Shown piece by piece: positions 17,980 through 25,408 of a DNA stretch of 64,000 nt. The stretch lies in NCBI RefSeq assembly GCF_000725495.1, contig NZ_JNZD01000025.1, positions 62,001 through 126,000 of the forward strand, in the 5' to 3' direction. Every line of letters starts with the position of its first letter. Position 1 is the stretch's first letter. Source of the DNA: Streptomyces aureus (lineage in GTDB: Bacteria > Actinomycetota > Actinomycetes > Streptomycetales > Streptomycetaceae). The notes beneath the pieces were generated by a model. The model saw nothing but the letters and a program-made list of their open reading frames with translations, was not told the origin of the DNA and searched no databases. Both the position numbers and the translations under genes were made by a program.

Positions 17980-19766
17980 CTCCGCTCCCCCTCGCCTTCC
18001 TTCACCCAGTCCGCTCCCTTCATCGCGGCCAGGAAGCGTTCACCGAAGCCCGCCTCCCACTCGATTCCCGCGTCCAGTGCGGCGGTTCGGACCACCTCCG
18101 CCGTGCCGGACACGCCGTCGACGCTCTGGGCCAGGGACATCGCGGAGGCGTAGAACCGGCCCCGGTCCTCGGCGAGCCGGCTCGCGAACCACTGCCGGTC
18201 GGCCTCGCTCACGGCCCCCATCAGGGCCCGCAGGTTGAAGGGCCCCGGCCAGGCCCGACGCACCGGCGGGCCCCCGCTCCCTTGGACGGGAACTTCGTCC
18301 AGGGCCCCCGCCAGGGTGTGGTGCAGCCCGTCGATGAGGTGCGTCTGCCGGCCGAGGACCGCGGGGTCGGCACCGAGCGTCCGCAGGGTGCCCAGTGCCT
18401 CGCGTCCGTACCGCGCACGGCGGGTCAGCGAGGCTGCGGCGAGCGGTCCCTCGTCGGGCGGCAGACAGGCGGTCATCCGGCGTGCGGTCCAGCGGGCGAG
18501 GAGATGGGCGAGCCAGTCGGCCTCACGCGGGCCCGCCGTCGCAACGAACGCGGCGGCGGACGCGGCGATCGCGGCGGACCTGCGCAGCTCCCCCGGGTCG
18601 ACCTTGTCGAGCGTGTCGGCGCCGGAGTGGTTGAAGCGGTCGGGCCAGTGGCCCAGTTGGACCGACGGGCAGCCGATGCCCCGGTCGGCGAGGACCGCGT
18701 GGTCGGAGGCCCCGACGAAAGGCGTCGTACGCCACGCCCACACGTCGCAGCCCACGGCTCCGCTGTAGGAACGGGCCGCGGGCGGCAGGGCACGCACGCA
18801 AGCCTCGACCAGGGCGCTGGCGAAGTGCGGCAGGTACTCGGGGCTGTGTTCGACGATCAGCGGACCGCCACAGCGCCGCTGGTCCTGGCCCACCATGTCG
18901 AGGTCGATCGCCATCATCGGCAGCGGTCCCCCGCCCTCCTCCACGAGCCGGTGGACGTAGGCCGCCAGTCCCACGAACTCGGGTGCCCACAGGAACCGGA
19001 CCGGGCGGCGCAACTCCCGGGCCGCCAGGACCCGCCCGGCGGCGAGGGCTGCCGCGACCCCGGAGGCGTTGTCGTTGGCCCCCGGGGCGGGGTGGCAGAG
19101 GTGCCCGGTGATCAGGCAGGCGTCGGACGAGTTCGGCGGCGGGGCGACGGGTCCCGACGGCGTACGGGCCACGACCACCGGCATCCGCGCGGGAGCGGTG
19201 TCGACCTCGACGGTCACCCGGGCCCGTTCGCCCCGGCGGTGGGCGCGGAGCAGGGCGTCCATCTGCCCCGGGACCACACTGAACCCGAACAGTCCACTGT
19301 CGCCGGGCAGTTCGACGCGCCCCGCTCCGTCGCGCCGGCCGGACCCGGTCGTCACGCAGAAGCCACTCGCCCGCTCCTCGCGCATACGGGCGAACAGCTT
19401 CCCGTCGAGTCCCGCCGCCGACGGCACGAGGACCACCGCGCCGGGCGGCCACCCGTCGTCCTGGGCGCGCACGAGCGGTGCTTCGCCGTGCGCGGCGGCC
19501 GAGTGGGCGGCCAGGGCGTACGGCTGGGCGGGGTAGTCGACCAGCGCGGCCCGGCCGGGGACCGACAGCCGCGCGGAGTGAGGGGTCCAGGAGAAGGGTG
19601 CGGTGAACGTCCACCACGCGGTCCGGCCGTCGGCGGGGAAGGACAGGACCTCCACCCCGGTCAGTCCGGCACGCTCGGCCTCGCCGGCCACGAAGTCGGC
19701 AGCGTCCGCGATCCCCGCCGACCCCTGGTAGCGATCCCACTCGGTGAGCCGCGCGACCCAGCGCAT
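17976..19766 (-). CDS. M28/DUF4910-type aminopeptidase
   Basis: A 596-residue protein with a zinc aminopeptidase domain: TGHLCHPAPGANDNASGVAA supplies the first His and Asp ligands, MMAIDLDMVGQD and VGASDHAVLADRG follow in the expected order, and HSGADTLDKVDPGEL closes the catalytic part. The N-terminal LTEWDRYQGSAGIADAADFV is typical of DUF4910-like peptidases. In this setting it could trim a leader peptide, which is inference. The ATG at 19766 lies 105 bases inside the upstream gene. The same frame is open a little further upstream and reads family-like (LTDLVAGIHHGIDADEA) but offers no start codon, hinting at a frameshift between the two genes. Confidence 0.82.
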   Translation of the reverse strand: MRWVARLTEWDRYQGSAGIADAADFVAGEAERAGLTGVEVLSFPADGRTAWWTFTAPFSWTPHSARLSVPGRAALVDYPAQPYALAAHSAAAHGEAPLVRAQDDGWPPGAVVLVPSAAGLDGKLFARMREERASGFCVTTGSGRRDGAGRVELPGDSGLFGFSVVPGQMDALLRAHRRGERARVTVEVDTAPARMPVVVARTPSGPVAPPPNSSDACLITGHLCHPAPGANDNASGVAAALAAGRVLAARELRRPVRFLWAPEFVGLAAYVHRLVEEGGGPLPMMAIDLDMVGQDQRRCGGPLIVEHSPEYLPHFASALVEACVRALPPAARSYSGAVGCDVWAWRTTPFVGASDHAVLADRGIGCPSVQLGHWPDRFNHSGADTLDKVDPGELRRSAAIAASAAAFVATAGPREADWLAHLLARWTARRMTACLPPDEGPLAAASLTRRARYGREALGTLRTLGADPAVLGRQTHLIDGLHHTLAGALDEVPVQGSGGPPVRRAWPGPFNLRALMGAVSEADRQWFASRLAEDRGRFYASAMSLAQSVDGVSGTAEVVRTAALDAGIEWEAGFGERFLAAMKGADWVKEGEGERS

Positions 19767-21781
19767 CGCCTCGTCGGCGTCGATGCCGTGATGGATCCCG
19801 GCGACGAGGTCGGTGAGGCTACCCGATCGGGGAACGCGTCACGGAAGGCGGCGAGACGGGCCTCGGAAAGGGGTACGGCGACCTTGTACACCGGGTCGTC
19901 ACGCCGCCCGGCACCTCCCGACCCCTCGTCCGCCGGCCACAACCCCCTGACCTCCTTGACCCGCACCCCGTGCCTCTCCCACATCCCGCCCGTGTCCCAC
20001 GCCCCCTCCACCGTCACCCACGGCAGACAGCCGTCCCCTTCGGTGACCTTCAGTCCGGCCCGCCGCAGCGTTCCGGCGACGATCGGCTTCACCTCGGCGA
20101 TCCTGGCCCGCAGCGCCCCGAACACATCACCCTGCGCCAGGAGGCGGAGGGCGACGTCGAGACCCACGCCGCCGACGCCGAGCGGCGGCGTGATCTCACG
20201 CAGGCGTCGCGTCAACTCCGGAGCCGCGAAGGCGAATCCGACGCGCAGCCCGCCGCAGCAGTAGCCCTTCGACATGCTTCGGAGCACGACGAGGTTGGGG
20301 TGCTCGGCGACCGCCGGGACACAGCTCGCACCGGGCCCGGCGTACACGGCGTAGGCCTCGTCGAGGACCACGGTCGCGCCGTACGCCCGGGCCGTCCCGG
20401 CGATCTCGTCCAGCCGGTCCCTTCCGTAGAGGTCTCCGGTGATCGTGGGCCGGTCCAGGACGAGGAGTGAGGGGGCGTGCCGCGCGAGATCGGCGGCCAG
20501 GTCCTCCAGTCGGGTCGTGATCGTCCTCGCGCCGAGGCGCGCCGCCCAGCGGGGCAGATCCGGGTGGCCGCCCGCCAGGCACAGCACCGGTCCGGGCACG
20601 GCCAGTCCGGCGCAGGCGTGCAGCAGACCGGTGGCGCCGGCCCCCGCGGTCACCATGTCGGGCGTGAGGTGCGCTCCGAAGTGCCCGGACAGGACGGGGG
20701 CTGCCGATTCCGCGGAGTAGGGGTCGGACAGGGAGTAGGCGCGCGAGAGGTCGGCCAGGCCGCCCTCCTCGTAGGCGCGCCGGAAGGCCGCGTCGACGGA
20801 CGGTCGCACGAAGGCGATCTCGTCCGGCGTCCAGCGCAGATCCAGCGTGGGCGCCCGGACCTCCGACGAGCCGGTCCCGGGCGAACGGGTCTCCCGCGTA
20901 CGGCTCTCCGGCCTCCGGGTCTCGGGCGAACAGGTCTCCGGCGTCCAGGTCTCCCGCGTACGAGTTTCCGGCGTCCGGTCCCAGGCGCTGATCGCCCCCG
21001 CCGTGCGCGCGAGGCTCCGGGCGACGAACTGCACATAGCGCGTCGTCGTGACGGGATCCCTGCCGACGGTGAAGTCGGCGTCGGCGCGCTCGACTTCGAA
21101 GCCTGACCGGGTCAGCAGCTCCCTCACCTCGGCCGGCTGGTACATCCGGACGTCGTCATGGACGACCACCGCCTCCGCGTCGCCCCGCCGGACCTCGATC
21201 TCACCCGCACTGCGACCGGAGACCGGACGATAGGAGCGGCGGAAGTCGGCGCGCAGCCCTTCGGTCTCGAAGGTGGCCTCCGGTACGTAATTCCCGGCGA
21301 TGGCCAGCACGTTGGAGTGGTCAAGGACGAGCAGTCCGCCGGGGACGAGCACCCGCCGGACCTCCTGGATCAGCCGTACCTGCTGCTCGTCGCTCCCCCA
21401 GCCGAACGACTGGACGCACACCACGGCGTCGAACTCGCCCAGGGACCAGGGCAGTTCGCGCAACAGATCGAGGCGCACCCACGCGATGTCGACCCCGCTC
21501 GCGACGGCCGCGGCCTCGGCCCGCTCCAGGGCCCACGCTCCCGCGTCGACCCCGGTGACGGCGAACCCCCGCGCGGCCAGGGCGACGGCGTGCCGGCCGG
21601 TGCCGCAGCCGAGGTCGAGGACGCGGCGCCCGGGAGCCGAGGCGTCGAGGACCGCGGCGAGGTAGTCGGCCTCGGCCGCTGTGCGTCCTGGCGTGTACTC
21701 GTGCTCGGCGACGGCCCAGAAGTCCTCCCCGAAGAAGGTCAGGTACCAGGGAGGATCCTCCGGCCCGCGGACATCGCTCAT
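19661..21781 (-). CDS. Methyltransferase-aminotransferase fusion protein
   Basis: A 706-residue fusion. Residues about 10-235 are a class I SAM methyltransferase (VLDLGCGTGRHAVALAARGF as motif I, then FDAVVCVQSFGW). A low-complexity linker of about 45 residues made of P/R-E-T repeats follows. Residues about 300-645 are a fold-type I PLP aminotransferase of the HisC class (AGATGLLHACAG, VVLDEAYAVYAG, and RSMSKGYCCGGLRVGF with the PLP lysine). The start at 21781 overlaps the stop of the PP-loop gene (ATGA), so this is translational coupling. The last 50 residues are low complexity and run 105 bases into the M28 gene, which suggests the natural C-terminus is displaced by a frameshift near 19845. 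Confidence 0.82.
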   Translation of the reverse strand: MSDVRGPEDPPWYLTFFGEDFWAVAEHEYTPGRTAAEADYLAAVLDASAPGRRVLDLGCGTGRHAVALAARGFAVTGVDAGAWALERAEAAAVASGVDIAWVRLDLLRELPWSLGEFDAVVCVQSFGWGSDEQQVRLIQEVRRVLVPGGLLVLDHSNVLAIAGNYVPEATFETEGLRADFRRSYRPVSGRSAGEIEVRRGDAEAVVVHDDVRMYQPAEVRELLTRSGFEVERADADFTVGRDPVTTTRYVQFVARSLARTAGAISAWDRTPETRTRETWTPETCSPETRRPESRTRETRSPGTGSSEVRAPTLDLRWTPDEIAFVRPSVDAAFRRAYEEGGLADLSRAYSLSDPYSAESAAPVLSGHFGAHLTPDMVTAGAGATGLLHACAGLAVPGPVLCLAGGHPDLPRWAARLGARTITTRLEDLAADLARHAPSLLVLDRPTITGDLYGRDRLDEIAGTARAYGATVVLDEAYAVYAGPGASCVPAVAEHPNLVVLRSMSKGYCCGGLRVGFAFAAPELTRRLREITPPLGVGGVGLDVALRLLAQGDVFGALRARIAEVKPIVAGTLRRAGLKVTEGDGCLPWVTVEGAWDTGGMWERHGVRVKEVRGLWPADEGSGGAGRRDDPVYKVAVPLSEARLAAFRDAFPDRVASPTSSPGSITASTPTRRCAGSRGSPSGIATRGRRGSRTLPTSWPARPSVPD
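20878..20983. repeat. Imperfect 15-base repeats encoding the domain linker
   Basis: A run of related units, of which GTCTCCCGCGTACG occurs twice (about 20890 and 20950), with variants such as GTCTCCGGCGTCC and GTCTCGGGCGAAC between. It encodes the P/R-E-T repeat linker between the methyltransferase and aminotransferase domains. Confidence 0.65.
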
Positions 21782-22998
21782 ACCGCGTCCGCCCGCAACG
21801 CCTCCTGACGGTGCAGGAATCCACACACGTCGCACAGGCCCGCGGGGTTGGCCACGCCCTCCTGGAGCACGTAGCGGCCGTCGCACACCCGGCACAGGTC
21901 GTCGACCAGGGGCAGCAGGGTGCGCTGGACGTTCTCGAAGGCGTTGAAGAGGTAGTAGTCGATACCGGGCCACAGGTCGTAGAGGTGGTCGGCGACGGCG
22001 TAGGCGAGGGATCGTTCGTCGGACCCGGTCGTGAAGCGGCCCGGTGCCCCCTGCCGGTTGAGGTCGGGCGCGACCAGCTCCAGGTAGAGGGTGAGTTCCT
22101 TCTTGGTGATGCGGTACAGCGGGAACACGTACCGCAGGGAACCGAGTTCACGGACCGGGATGCCGCCCATGCGGTAGCCGGTGGTGAACCAGGTGACCAT
22201 GCTGGCGACGAGGTCGTCGGCGTTGAAGCCGAACGCGACGACGGGGGCGCCCCGGCGTTCGGCCTCCCGTTCCAGCATGCGGCGCAGCACCTGATGACCG
22301 ATGACCATGTTCATGTTGCGGTGTTCCCCGGCGACGACCTTGTTCATGACGTCGACGAACGGCTCGCGCAGCCGGAACACCTCGGCGACGTCGTCGGCGG
22401 TGACGACGACGTGGTCGACGCCGAGTCCGGCGCAGGCGTCCAGGGCGGTACGGAAGGTGGCGGGTTCGTCCCAGTCGGGCAGACCGGTGATGGTCACGGC
22501 GGTCATGTCGACCTCGGGCCAGCGGCCGCGGGTGCGTTCGAGCAGCTTGAGGTAGGCGACGCTGTCGCGGCCGCCGGAGAGCCCGATGACCACCTTGTCC
22601 CCGGCGCGCATGGTGGCGCCGGCGGCGATGCTCTGGACGAAGGTCTCCTCGACGTAGGTCACGAAGGTCTCGGCGGTGAACTGTTCGGTGCGCCGCTCCA
22701 GGGTGCCGCCGTGGTCGAAGAGGACGGACTTGGTGTAGACGGGGTCGGGGGCGGCGTAGACGTGTTCCTTGGGCCGGCGCAGCACGTCGAGGTCGTAGTG
22801 GCGCACCTGGCGGACCTCGATGACGTCGTCGGCGCCGACGACGGCGGTCGCCTCGGGGATCACCTCCCCGTCGCGGTGGACGAGCACGGCGTTCGCCGGG
22901 ATTCCGTGGAGGCGCAGCACGTCCAGGAGTCGCTGTCCCGGTGTGGCGTGCAGGGTCTCCGAACCACCGGTCTTGTTGCGGAACACGACCGTGCTCAC
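21778..22998 (-). CDS. Beta-grasp/PP-loop ATP pyrophosphatase fusion (Ncs6/TtuA-like)
   Basis: A 406-residue protein. Residues 1-65 look like a MoaD/ThiS-type beta-grasp domain (VVFRNKTGG, GQRLLDVLRLHGIPANAVLV, DDVIEVRQV) but without a C-terminal Gly-Gly. Residues about 85-350 are a PP-loop ATPase with the signature IGLSGGRDSVAYL (SGGRDS at 141-146) and VVAFGFNADDLVAS. The C-terminus has two CxxC pairs (C369/C372 and C389/C392) that could bind zinc. Relatives adenylate a substrate and insert sulfur, as in tRNA 2-thiolation or thioamide natural products. Placed next to a Cys-containing 57-residue peptide, a role in modifying that peptide is plausible but inferred. Its stop overlaps the start of the next gene. 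Confidence 0.83.
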   Translation of the reverse strand: MSTVVFRNKTGGSETLHATPGQRLLDVLRLHGIPANAVLVHRDGEVIPEATAVVGADDVIEVRQVRHYDLDVLRRPKEHVYAAPDPVYTKSVLFDHGGTLERRTEQFTAETFVTYVEETFVQSIAAGATMRAGDKVVIGLSGGRDSVAYLKLLERTRGRWPEVDMTAVTITGLPDWDEPATFRTALDACAGLGVDHVVVTADDVAEVFRLREPFVDVMNKVVAGEHRNMNMVIGHQVLRRMLEREAERRGAPVVAFGFNADDLVASMVTWFTTGYRMGGIPVRELGSLRYVFPLYRITKKELTLYLELVAPDLNRQGAPGRFTTGSDERSLAYAVADHLYDLWPGIDYYLFNAFENVQRTLLPLVDDLCRVCDGRYVLQEGVANPAGLCDVCGFLHRQEALRADAV

Positions 22999-23035
22999 GG
23001 GTTCTCCTATCGTGTCGTGAGGTTCCGGGGGCGGG

Positions 23036-24118
23036 TCAGGGCAGGGCGGAGTGGTCGGGTGCGGGGTTCCAGGAGGCGAGGGGGACGAGGGTCTCGCCGT
23101 CGGAGACCGATCCGTGTTCCCAGGCCACGCCGGGGTCGGGGACGGGGAAGTGCGGGGAGGTGGCGAGGGCGACCACTTCGCCGATGCGTTCGCGGACGGC
23201 CGGCGTCGCGGTCAGCAGTCCGCGCGCGTGGAGTTCGTCCGGGGTGAGCACGAGGGCGTGGTCCGCGAGGCGGTCCCGCAGCATGTCGGCCACGCGCCGC
23301 TCGTGGCCGGGCAGGGGGTGGAGCCAGCGGACGCGGCCGGCGCCGCCGCCGGGCATACGGCAGTGGGCGGGGGCGTCGAGGCGGGCCCAAACGTCGGCGA
23401 GGGCCTCGCTCGGGGTCACCTCGACCTGGCCGTGGTCGGCATGGGCGAGGACGCTCCAGCCGGCGTCGGCCCAGCGGGCGGCCGCGGTGTCGAGCAGCAG
23501 CAGTGCCTCGCGCAGCCGGGCGTCGTAGCCGTGCCGGTGGATGTGGTCGTCGAGGTTCACGTACGCCCACACCAGCGGCGGGGTGTCGAAGGCGCGCGCG
23601 AGGACGGCCCCGACCTCGCGGACGGTCCGCTCGGCGACGGCCACGGGGTCGGTGGTGAGGGGTGCGCCGGCGGCCGGTGAGGGCACGATCCGGGCGCCGT
23701 GCAGCACCGCCTCCACCCATGGACCTGTGAGCCGTTCCAGTTCGGCGCCGATCGCGAGGGCCGGCCGGCCCTCGGCGGCCGCGTGGTCGAAGAGGGTGGG
23801 GGCGGTGTGCAGCAACGCGTCTCCGGGCGACCTCGGGGATCCGAAGCCGTACGTCTCCCCGGTGACGAGGTGGGTGACGTGGTCGGCGCCGGGTGCCCGG
23901 TAGACCATGCCGACGGCGCCGTGCCGGCCGGGGTCCGTGCCGGTGACCGCGGTGAGCCAGGCCGTCGTCGACGTGCTCGGGAACGTGGAGCGCAGTGGCC
24001 TGATGTGCGCGTGGGAGAGCGCGGACTCGGCCACGTCGAGCGACAGACCGTCGACCGCGAGGACGCACAGTCCCCGGGAGGCGGCGCGCAGGGTGCCCGC
24101 GACGACTTCGGTGACCAC
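23036..24118 (-). CDS. Alkaline-phosphatase-superfamily phosphodiesterase / nucleotide pyrophosphatase-like
   Basis: A 360-residue protein of the type I phosphodiesterase/nucleotide pyrophosphatase group. LCVLAVDGLSLDVAES gives the first metal aspartate, FPSTSTTAWLTAVTGTDPG the nucleophile region, HGAVGMVYRAPG the HG motif, and NLDDHIHRHG and LAHADHGQVEV the metal-binding Asp/His residues. Such enzymes cleave phosphodiesters or pyrophosphates, for example nucleotide-activated intermediates. The frame is open far upstream, but the GTG at 24118 is the first start after the stop of the 57-residue peptide gene and sits just past a perfect stem-loop; no good ribosome binding site is visible. It is co-directional with the peptide and PP-loop genes. 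Confidence 0.8.
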   Translation of the reverse strand: MVTEVVAGTLRAASRGLCVLAVDGLSLDVAESALSHAHIRPLRSTFPSTSTTAWLTAVTGTDPGRHGAVGMVYRAPGADHVTHLVTGETYGFGSPRSPGDALLHTAPTLFDHAAAEGRPALAIGAELERLTGPWVEAVLHGARIVPSPAAGAPLTTDPVAVAERTVREVGAVLARAFDTPPLVWAYVNLDDHIHRHGYDARLREALLLLDTAAARWADAGWSVLAHADHGQVEVTPSEALADVWARLDAPAHCRMPGGGAGRVRWLHPLPGHERRVADMLRDRLADHALVLTPDELHARGLLTATPAVRERIGEVVALATSPHFPVPDPGVAWEHGSVSDGETLVPLASWNPAPDHSALP

Positions 24119-24124
24119 GCGCAG

Positions 24125-24154
24125 GTCGGCGGACGCTGTCGACTGTCCGCCGAC
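24125..24154 (-). terminator. Stem-loop after the 57-residue peptide gene
   Basis: GTCGGCGGAC at 24125-24134 and GTCCGCCGAC at 24145-24154 form a perfect 10-base-pair stem with a 10-base loop, 15 bases past the stop of the peptide gene and before the next start. There is no T-run. It would act as a partial terminator or a 3' stabiliser, giving more peptide than enzyme. Confidence 0.75.
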
Positions 24155-24168
24155 GCGCGACGCCGTGC

Positions 24169-24342
24169 TCAGAAGTTCGGCACGCAGTCGGTGCAGGTGG
24201 TGCGGAACTTGACGATGTGCGCGGCCTGCCGCTCGGTGATCATGCGCTCGACCAGGCGGGGCAGCAGCATCACGGGCGCCGGGGTCGAGACGGACGTGAC
24301 CTCGGCGGGTGTTTTCGCGGTGGGAAGTGGAGCTGTTTGCAT
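24169..24342 (-). CDS. 57-residue candidate RiPP precursor peptide
   Basis: The peptide starts MQTAPLPTAKTPAEV, has a helical middle (VMLLPRLVERMITERQAAHI) and ends KFRTTCTDCVPNF. The ATG at 24342 is fixed by GGAGG six bases upstream; a longer in-frame start at 24402 lacks such a site. The two-part layout (leader-like amphipathic helix plus a short Cys/Thr-rich tail), its place among sulfur-insertion, methyltransferase, peptidase and exporter genes, and the strong stem-loop after its stop all suggest a ribosomally made precursor with the tail as core. I know no named family for it. Upstream, 24343-24516 is AT-rich, with TTGACA (minus strand, 24431-24436) as a possible -35 box. Confidence 0.72.
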   Translation of the reverse strand: MQTAPLPTAKTPAEVTSVSTPAPVMLLPRLVERMITERQAAHIVKFRTTCTDCVPNF

Positions 24343-24516
24343 GGATTCCTCCTGCCGGGAACGGTGCCAGAGAAACGTGCCAAACAACTTGCCAATTTGC
24401 ATGCACAGGTCAGCACATGGCGTGCTCGCATGTCAACGTCATGCCGGAAATGCACCGCCAACTCGCTTTTTGTTGCTGCTATTTGACGGAGTGGAGAATT
24501 CCGTCGACCGCGCGGA

Positions 24517-25329
24517 TCAATTCACGAAGATCAGCCTTTCCGCCTCCGCGACGATCTTTTCCGGATCGGGCGCGTTCACGAGGGTGTCCGAATAGCGCTC
24601 GGCGTCAGGGTCGACGGCGGCGCGGGCTCGGGCGATGGCGTCCTCGACGTCGTAGCGGCTCGTCCTGAGCGAGACGTCGGGTCCGAGCAACGCCCAGTAG
24701 GCGGTGCCCGGTTCACCGGTGTGGTACGGCAGCCCGACGCTCCCCGGGTTCACGCTGCGCAGGCCCGCGACGGCCCGGTCGAACTGGAGGTGCGAGTGTC
24801 CGGTGACCAGGACTCGGCCGTCGATGGCCGCGGACAGCTCGGCGAACCGCTCGGACGGCGTCCCCGGGGTGACCAGTTCGTGGTCGCTGCGCGGCGAACC
24901 GTGGCAGAAGTGCACCGGTCCGAGTCCTTCGATCTCGACGACGAGACCGAAGGCCAGGCGGTCGAGGAAGGCGATGGCCTCGGGCGAGTGCCGCTCCGCG
25001 ATCCACGCCTGGCGCGGGGTGTCGGCGGTCAGCGCCGCCGTGCCGATCCCCGCGGCGTAGCGGTCGGCGTTGCCGCGCAGACACAGGGCGCGCTCGCCCA
25101 GCCCGAGGATCCGTTCGTACGTCTCCTGCGGCTCCGGCCCCCAGGTCAGATCGCCGCACAGGACGACGAAGTCGGCCCGGGCCACGTCGGGTTCGGCGAG
25201 GACCGCGTCGAAGGCGGGGATGTTGGCGTGCACGTCGGAGAGCACGGCGACCCGGGCCACCGGCCCGTGCCGGCGGGGCGGCCCCTCTCCGTGCGCGGGT
25301 CCGTGCAGTTCGACCTGGGCGTCGGCCAT
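24517..25329 (-). CDS. Metallophosphoesterase (YfcE/MJ0936-like)
   Basis: A 270-residue calcineurin-fold phosphoesterase with all metal motifs in order: VAVLSDVHANIPAFDAVL, VVLCGDLTWG, LCLRGNADRY, VHFCHGSPRSD and RVLVTGHSHLQFD. The first 25 residues are a variable lead-in. AGGAGG lies ten bases before the ATG. The family hydrolyses phosphomonoesters or diesters, often of nucleotides; the substrate is unknown here. It lies between the NDPK-like gene and the peptide gene in the same direction, giving the locus a third nucleotide- or phosphate-acting enzyme. Confidence 0.9.
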   Translation of the reverse strand: MADAQVELHGPAHGEGPPRRHGPVARVAVLSDVHANIPAFDAVLAEPDVARADFVVLCGDLTWGPEPQETYERILGLGERALCLRGNADRYAAGIGTAALTADTPRQAWIAERHSPEAIAFLDRLAFGLVVEIEGLGPVHFCHGSPRSDHELVTPGTPSERFAELSAAIDGRVLVTGHSHLQFDRAVAGLRSVNPGSVGLPYHTGEPGTAYWALLGPDVSLRTSRYDVEDAIARARAAVDPDAERYSDTLVNAPDPEKIVAEAERLIFVN

Positions 25330-25408
25330 GGGTGGCTGTCCTCCTGGTGTGCGGTCGGGGTGCGGCCGTGCGGATTCGGCGCGCTGTCGCAGGGATGGCC
25401 GGTGACCT

